A DNA stretch of 64,000 bases from Glossina fuscipes (lineage: Eukaryota > Arthropoda > Insecta > Diptera > Glossinidae), in contig NW_024003472.1 in assembly GCF_014805625.2 (NCBI RefSeq), positions 512,550 through 576,549 on the forward strand, read 5' to 3'. How positions within the stretch are numbered: the first letter of the stretch is position 1; each line of letters begins with the position of its first letter. A model generated the notes under the pieces. That model was given only the letters and a program-made list of their open reading frames with translations. It was not told the origin of the DNA and searched no databases. Shown here in pieces: positions 57,036 to 64,000 of this stretch. A program made the position numbers and the translations under genes.

Positions 57036-60000
57036 AACCACGTTAGGCAAAAAAAGTTGGCTTATAATCTATGCAAAGTATTGTTGCGAGCTGGTGCAGA
57101 TACTTATCACGTAGTTGGTTATTACCACACGAATGGAAGTATTCGAACAAATAATGTGAATTAATGTTAATCGGAAGCAGTAATGTCAGCTAACCACGAC
57201 GGAGGCGAGCGTTATCATGACTTTTGGCATGTCGTGCCCAACATTTCTCCCAATAACAACAATTATTGTTGGTAACACTTTTTGAAGCTGGTTTCAATTC
57301 TTTAGAATAAACTATAATAACACACGCCCAGCTGAAATGGCGCTGCCATGAATATTCAGCTTTCATGTCGACGTTGATGACACGTTTATCCCGCATGATG
57401 GTTATTTGGGCTTTGGATATTATAGCGCATACACTGCTCATCTTCCACTCGTAAGGATTTAACAATACTTTTCTTCGAACTTACTAGGAAAACTAAAGCT
57501 TTCCGGACTTTTTTTGGCGCAGAATTGCTATTAAAAGCTCCAAGAAACTACGTTATGCACTTTCTAAGGTGATGACTACGCAATTACGTATTTTTCTTTT
57601 CTTTTCTGATAACTCATGGGATGTCCCCGTTTCGCGTAACGCGATGACAGTCAAAAACAAGTGAGAAAAGAGAAAGAAAGAAAGAAAGATAGAAACAGAG
57701 AGCTAGTCGCCGCAATCTAGTGGTTGTGTATCCGATTGGAAATTGTTATGCCTTCAGCGATGGATTACTCATTATAGCTACGACCGAACTAAGTTGCGAT
57801 CATTAGCTACTCGGCTACTCATGAGGTTACGTGTAACTTAAAGTTAGTGCTTTCATACGAAAAATCACAGTTTTATTTAGCAACCTACATTACTATATAT
57901 AATTTTTTTTAGAAAGTCAGAGTCATCTTGACGCAATCCAATATATTGGTTTGAGATGGTGATGACAAAAACATTTAAATTATGTTTAAAATCGAAATCA
58001 ACAAAATTTATTTTATAAATTTTGAATTAATTTCCTCTTTAATATTGAAATTAGATATATTAATTTATTAAAGGAATTGACACAAAATACGATAGGTATT
58101 GGTATCATTTGGCAATATCTATGATGAGACACGAGAAATGATTTTGGAGATTCTTCTTCGGGTAATAAAATATTCCTTTTCTGTATTTCGCAAGCAATTC
58201 CAGTTGTTGGAATATTTGTATTAACGACTTATGCTTAAAGACATACGTTCGCAAAGCTTTGCATTGATGCTTTTGTAAACCACTAGAAGAATAGTATACG
58301 TATTCTTTTCCAAAAAGAAAAAAAAAGTAGTCAAAGTAGCAATTTCATAAGAAAAAATAAAAAGAAAGGGTTCAGTTTTCATTCCGCGAAGTTTTTCAAA
58401 GACTGCTTGAGCAGCGATCACAAGGAATAATTAGAATTCATAATTAATTTAGATACCCTCTTTCCCACATATAAGTGAAGCCTAAAGCACAATTTTATTA
58501 CAAATACATTTATGTAACATTTACGGTAATTTAAGTTTGTAATGCTTATTATATTCTTTTAGTCATATATTTTATATCTCTGTCCTTCTTTTTTCACTCA
58601 CAACTGAAGTGACTACATAAGAAAAGTCCAGATCAGCACAAGGACGTGCTGGACTCCATTAAAACAATGCCTTTGGATAACTTGCTTTACGTACTTAATA
58701 TGTCAATTTATTCTTATATGCCAGCCCATGACATGTTGAAGTTATGGACTGTTCTCTCTTTAATATAACTGTTCTCTCTCAAATATAACGCACCTTTTGG
58801 ACAGTCTTTTCTTTATAATTATTGTAAAATGCCTTGATTTCACTCGAGCTCTCTTTACAAATGTAATCAAATTCGAAGGAGATACACACACCTCAGTAAA
58901 TGCAAATTCCATCTATGTATTTGTTTTATAAATTGCAAGCGCGTCAGCGAAGTCATTACAATCAACCTTAAACTAAACTGTTAGAAATCTCTTTGACATA
59001 ATTGTAAGAACTTTGAAGTCAATATCTGTTTGAAAAGGTGCGTAACAGTTTTACCTTATAATTGTAAATTTTCTGACCGTGAACACTCTTTTTTGCACCA
59101 CATAGATCATAAACTAAGTTTGCATGGATTTGTGAGCGTATATTAAAAATAACTGAGAGCAATTGTATGAGCGGAAAAAACAAAAGATCGACAGTTCATT
59201 GAATTAAAAAGTGAATAGGGAATACTATTATTATTATTATTATATTCTTTGACTTATCGGATAGTGTTTGCAAATATCTGACAACATAGATAGTAAAAGT
59301 CTCATTTTGCCTCGTCACATCCTTCTTATAACCTATTACATACAACTCTTCAATTACTTTAAAGATGTCTATATTGAAATTAAATTGAATTGATAAGAAG
59401 GACCACCTGAGGAACATAAGTGACCCCATGGCTTCATTTCAAATCGTTTGCCAACGGAATTGGAATTAGATGGATTTTACTCTCTAACCATTAAACAATT
59501 TTTACTTAACTGAGGTAAAAGAACATTTTTAAAGATTCTAAGGAGTAAACAATAGTTCGATAAAAATAAAAATCATCGAATACGACAACCGACAATTAAT
59601 TTTTATTTCGTTGTTGAATTACAGGGGTTCATCGCTAAATGAACGCACTTTATTATTTATTATTTAATATTCTTCAAAGATAAAGTTTTTTATCTGGTTC
59701 CGTTTTTATTTTACTACCATATTCCGTTGTTAAGCCAGTAATTTGTTTAGTTTTTATTGATTTTCTTCCATTCAGTTAACAATATCGAGATTGGGTACTT
59801 TAATTTACTAGTTCCGCATTTTGCACCAAGAAATAAAATATGTGTACATTTCCATATATAATATATGCATTTTTGTATACATCTGAGTTATTCATATATA
59901 TGTACGTATATGGCAATATATCCGCTATGTGTGGTACATAAATATATGCTTTACAACCCAAACTAAAATCTTGTTACGAATTATTAGAACAATAAACGTC

Positions 60001-60984
60001 CACTGTTCATCTTTGCAATGCAGTGGTTCAATATAACGTACATGTTAGTGTATGCAGACGAAATGTATACTTGTTTTGATACGAAAATTTATTGATGGAT
60101 GCTCAAACACACTCTCATTTGTATACGCAGATAAATACTTGCATAACTTCTTTAGGAACCCGGCAAGGTGTCGGCATGATATTCTGCAACAGTTTAACAA
60201 TATCTGTCTCTTATAGGCAAAATCCTGAAATTTAATGTATACGTTCTTGATTTCTTCAGACATAGAGAAACTAAAACGCCGTAGGAGCTCATAAATGCAG
60301 TAATTTTGTATTATTTTCATAGCACATTAAAATCTCTCTAAGAACGAATTAGGTTTAAATGTTTACGGAACTCAAATCAATATCAATCGATGTAGTAACA
60401 ATGACGATTTTCTGGAGGCTGGCAAGCTCACGAAACTTTGAAATGCAACGTCGTTTCCTAATGGTTGAGGAAATGCTTTGCAGAAAAAATACTTGATGAT
60501 TAAATTTATGCTAAAAATCCAGAAACTACTCAAGAATCGAGAGAGAACCATGCCGGCAACCAAAATCAGGGAAACCACGTCCTACGTTCTCAAACGAATA
60601 AAGAATTTGCTCCGTGGCAACCATTTCTAGTTGACGAAATAAGTTCGCGTTGGATTCTCTAGAAGAACATTTATAAAATAATAAGCCGAACAGATCACTT
60701 CAGTGCTAATGATTTATTATATTAATCACACCAAGGTAAAAAATAGTTTACGTCGATATTCCGGTCACCGAAGGATGAAAGAAGGACTTTAAAATTGGCA
60801 GGAGTATTGAAAGTTCTTGCGCACAGGTATTGAAAGTGGATTACATCAATTTAGGGAATCGCCTACAGTGCCACGTAAAGTAAGAACACCTCTGTTTTCT
60901 AAAAGGAATTAAAAGTTGGCTTTTTACTCATTACTCATAAACTACAGCAGACAAATCTATAAGAATTTGAACGTATATTCTTTA
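57036..60984. other. Intergenic; microsatellites only
   Basis: No gene recognised. Simple repeats are (GAAA)n at 57,668-57,690 and (ATT)n at 59,227-59,243. Open stretches reach about 91 codons and have no motifs. Confidence 0.5.
57668..57690. repeat. (GAAA)n microsatellite
   Basis: About five GAAA units in a purine-rich tract. Confidence 0.85.
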
Positions 60985-61150
60985 ATTGATATTGTAGTCC
61001 GCCTACGAAAACGGTAAAAGTTGACCACGCCGACCAATATTTTTACTTTATGCTTTTAAATTATTGGTTATGTTGATTTATTTTGTGAACCACTTCTCAG
61101 GAAGAGAACAAAAACGTTATTGTAGGCAATTATTTTCAATGAAAAAGTTT
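60985..61150 (+). repeat. Short dispersed motif piece (GTCCGCCTA... / GAACCACTTCTCAGG)
   Basis: GTAGTCCGCCTACGAAAACG at about 60,994 parallels the CCGCCTATAACC motifs at 14.8 kb and 57.0 kb and is followed by ACCACGCCGACC. GTGAACCACTTCTCAGGAA lies at about 61,085. I recall strings of this kind recurring in dipteran genomes, but cannot name the family. Confidence 0.3.
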
Positions 61151-61379
61151 TGTTTTTTGTTGTTTTCCATTACATGATCCATTATAACTTCGGTAATTAA
61201 TATAATTTAATACACCACTTTTTAGCTCAAAATTTTTCCCTGAAGAAATATGGCAGAACTCGAACTTTAATACGTATTTGCTAAGCAAACAGTTTGCGAT
61301 AGTTGGAAAAAAATATTCATCTTTTCTTTCTGATCATGTTTGGCAGCGTAGTCATTTCAGTTCCGCTTATTTGGTCCAA

Positions 61380-61700
61380 GCATGACGAACTTTCACCCAC
61401 AATACTATATGAAATGAAAATTTTAGTACCCATCAGCCAGAAGGAACCTCGGGAGGGCCCATAAAGCATATATAATTTGTAATATTATCAAATTTTGAAC
61501 GAATTTAGGCATGTCTGTCTGTCTGCTAGCGCTATTGGCTTCAAATTTGACAAAAACATTTGGAATTTCTTGCCCGTAGGTTGGCATGGAAAATCGGAGA
61601 AATTGGTCGAAACACACGTACACAAGAAAGCGTAAACTGAACGCCTATCTGAAGGCTGCAATCTTTTATTTACCTTATAGAGAATCCTAGTATTCTGGAA
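61380..61700 (-). repeat. Dispersed repeat related to R, minus strand
   Basis: Reverse-complemented, this reads GACAGACAGACATGCC, AAATTCGTTCAAAATTTG, TATATGCTTTATGGG and GGTTCCTTCTGGCTG, the same order of blocks as the end of the 14.2 kb copy. The upstream half (GGGCAAGAAATTCCAAATG) differs from R, so it is a sister type. The open stretches that cross it are by-products of the repeat. Confidence 0.5.
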
Positions 61701-64000
61701 AAAGATGAAAAAATCGGACATGATCAAGCAGAGTTATTACTCAAAACTTTTATTTGTTTGACTTTTTCTGCTTATTACTCATCGCTGCAGGACGTAATGG
61801 CATAATTTTTTCTTCACAACCCCGCCGAAAATTATGTTGAAGCCTAATATAATTTTCTTATTTGTTATTTTTCTACTCAACAAAAAGCTCAGCTTTAACT
61901 TAAGCTTTCTCTCTACCAATATATAAGAGTAGCTTCTGCATTCCGATAATTTTCAAGTCAGTTAGTTAATTTTAATGCACCCCTAATAGGTCGGTTCTTT
62001 TTTCCAAATTTAGATGAAAATTCATTGAGAAATTGGCACGCTACCAAATAATAAAAGACTTTGCGAGAAGCGAGTTTATTTATTTTACCCTACATCACTT
62101 GCGCTAGAAGGTTATATCAAGCTTTTGTTATGAGTACTGAGTCGGTAAGGGTTTAACACTTGCCCATTAGGCTGTGGCTACCACCTCTCTATTTCTTTTT
62201 CTCTTTCTCTTTCCTCACATGTTGCAAATAGGAGACTGAATAAATGCGGGCATCCATTCTATCTTACCTCAATTTCTGCTCTTATACGAAGAGGAAACAA
62301 TAGTTAAAGAGTCCCAATATGCGTTTATCTTAAAACAAGTTTTTGAAAAGCTTTTAAAGCATTAATGCGCACATGTGCATAGAACGCCGTTCACAATTTA
62401 AGCATAAAACAGAAGGCTTTCACGACGTTTACTTCATTTTATATGTCATAATATGTTTGTCATTACCTTTAAACCCAACTAATCGATTAAGTTATCGAAA
62501 TTTTTACCAACGCTAGTTACCAACTTAGCAAGCAGTCAACTAATTAATAACAGTCAGATGTTTGAAGGACAGAACGTATGATATGCCCAACATCAATGAC
62601 TGGGAAGCAAACAAATGTACTGACTAAATTTGATAAAAAACCCCTTTCATATTTATTTTATATATAAATGCAGCAGCTGCAATTAAGAGCAGAGACAGAG
62701 ACGACTACAACAGCGAAGCAGTCCAGCAGTTGTTAATTAACAACCAACTGCAACAGCAAACAAGCAGCCAATGATGTTGTGAAAGTGCAGCACCGTGGTA
62801 TCTATTGCTACAAAAAACAACATGAATACAGGAGAATGTAAAGAGCGATTTTTTAATTTTTCGTTGTCCGTCTGTTAGACGTATTTAAAATTTTGAATTG
62901 GTTTGTAAAAAATTTAAACCAAGCTTTAACTAATTATTATCGTAAAAACAGCGTTTTTAAGTTATGCGTCGGATAGACTTTTTGAAACCTCCGGTGTGTG
63001 GTTGCTGGGCCCAAAAATATCTTTTGTCCTCGTATTTTACAGCTTGGAAAGTGTTACAGAAATCCATAATTACGTGTACGTATTGTTTTTTCTCTTTCTG
63101 TTAACCGTCTCATAAACCGTCATTCATTAGGCTTTTTTTTATAACAGAAACAGATATACTAAAGGTAAGACACCCAATCTATAGCGTCAGTCTCGATAAT
63201 TACTTTACAAATACCAAATACTTTTAAATAAAATGAAGTAATGTTCCATTTTCTCAAACATGAAAGAGAATGGAAGCAGTGGAATAGTACTAATAGCTAG
63301 AAACAATTGCAAATTTTGAAAAGTTTGAAGGAAAAATTCATTATATGAAAGATATTTTTTCGTTAGAAGTTCGTGCTCCTGGTGATTAGAAAAAACTATC
63401 TATTTCAAGCAAATTCATAACGGGAAGTTACAGCCTAATATCTTATCTATAAATTTTATACTTCCTTAATGATACCTCGAAAAAGTATTTGTTCTCATTT
63501 AAAAGCATTTCAGAACAAAAATGCGTTAGTGCATATGAGACTAAGAACGATTCAAAGAGTGTCAGCGTTTTGGAAAACAAACGAAAAGTTTGTAGAACTT
63601 GTACAATTATAATATTTCTTGTGATATTCTCTGTCATTCTCTACCTCGTAAATTGCAAAACCTGCGATTCTATCTTCGACAAATGTAGCAAAAGCAGCGC
63701 CTTATAATTGAAACGTTTCGAAGAAGGTCCTAGGGATTCAGAATAATGTTAAAAACAAATGCTAAATATTTATTGCAATGAAACAATAAAAAAGCATTCC
63801 TTCCCAGAGATTTGAAATTTTAAAACATGTTTTTTCCAAGCTGTTCATAAAATGATATTTTTTATTTTCGTTCATTTCGTTGGAAGTATTTACTACAATT
63901 TAAAAAAAAAGAGTATTTTAAAGAGAAATATGCAGAGGACTTTTGATAACTTAATTCAAACCTACAAGGTTTCATATTGAAAAAAGTTGCTTATATTAAA
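61701..64000. other. Intergenic; promoter-like segment at 62.66 kb, otherwise nothing recognised
   Basis: A TATA-like sequence and a CAG-rich stretch lie at 62,655-62,830 (listed separately). A 72-codon open stretch at 63,489-63,707 has one hydrophobic segment (see findings). No family is recognised. Confidence 0.4.
62655..62830 (+). promoter_or_regulatory. Promoter-like segment: TATA box, purine-rich and CAG/CAA-rich leader
   Basis: TATATAAATG at 62,661-62,670 is followed after ~25 bases by AGAGCAGAGACAGAGACGAC and then CAGCAACAG-type triplets to about 62,770, resembling insect 5' untranslated leaders. A perfect 16-bp palindrome, GTTGTTAATTAACAAC, sits at 62,729-62,744. The only downstream ATG frames are short (MNTGECKERFFNFSLSVC from 62,821), so if this is a real first exon the gene continues by splicing or beyond the window. 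Confidence 0.25.

Noticed and set aside
61488..61727. 79- and 66-codon minus-strand frames
   Set aside because: They run through the dispersed repeat related to R and are not conserved coding sequence.
1..64000. CRISPR array, operons, bacterial promoters or rRNA
   Set aside because: No regularly spaced identical repeats, no clustered intact genes and no rRNA-like sequence; the content is eukaryotic transposable elements.

Overview
This is a 64 kb, strongly AT-rich stretch of insect nuclear DNA. The mix of decayed non-LTR retrotransposons, mariner/Tc1 relatives and a piggyBac-like element suggests a dipteran, plausibly a tephritid-type fruit fly, but the species assignment is inference from the element types only. 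I see no intact host protein-coding gene, rRNA, canonical tRNA, operon or CRISPR array. Almost everything that can be identified is transposable-element debris in unassigned, AT-rich DNA.

Layout, left to right. 1-1,700 (-): a copy of a non-LTR family (here called LINE-A), running off the left edge. About 3,060-6,860 (+): the longest LINE-A copy, with a PHD-like ORF1 and an endonuclease/reverse transcriptase ORF2, both broken. 7,930-11,455 (+): an I-clade-like element (CCHC knuckle, endonuclease, RT, RNase H) ending in a (TAA)n tract, with a tRNA-like segment just before the tract. 13,790-14,475: a dead mariner and a dispersed repeat. 20,089-21,349 (-): the best-preserved element, a mariner with identical 29-bp inverted repeats and an unbroken transposase frame. 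22,080-23,945: a copy of a roughly 390-bp dispersed repeat (R), then a decayed LINE-A 3' end. 31.3 kb and 34.2 kb: a mariner fragment and an RT fragment. 37,053-39,280 (-): a dead piggyBac-like element. 41.8 kb: another dead mariner. 43,779-45,306 (+): a 5'-truncated, fairly young LINE-A copy with an open 340-codon RT frame. 49.1-50.4 kb (-): a Tc1-like fragment beside another decayed LINE. 55.7-57.0 kb: a mariner N-terminus and a second R copy. 61.4 kb: a related repeat on the minus strand. The last 2 kb hold a possible promoter-like segment.

There is no joint pathway here. The relationships are those of autonomous and parasitic elements: RT and endonuclease proteins acting on their own RNA, transposases acting on terminal inverted repeats, and possibly a tRNA-derived SINE sharing a (TAA)n tail with the I-like LINE. 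The most informative new observation is a short hairpin at the 3' end of three LINE-A copies. It is kept by a compensatory base-pair change, as expected if the RNA structure is recognised by the element's reverse transcriptase.
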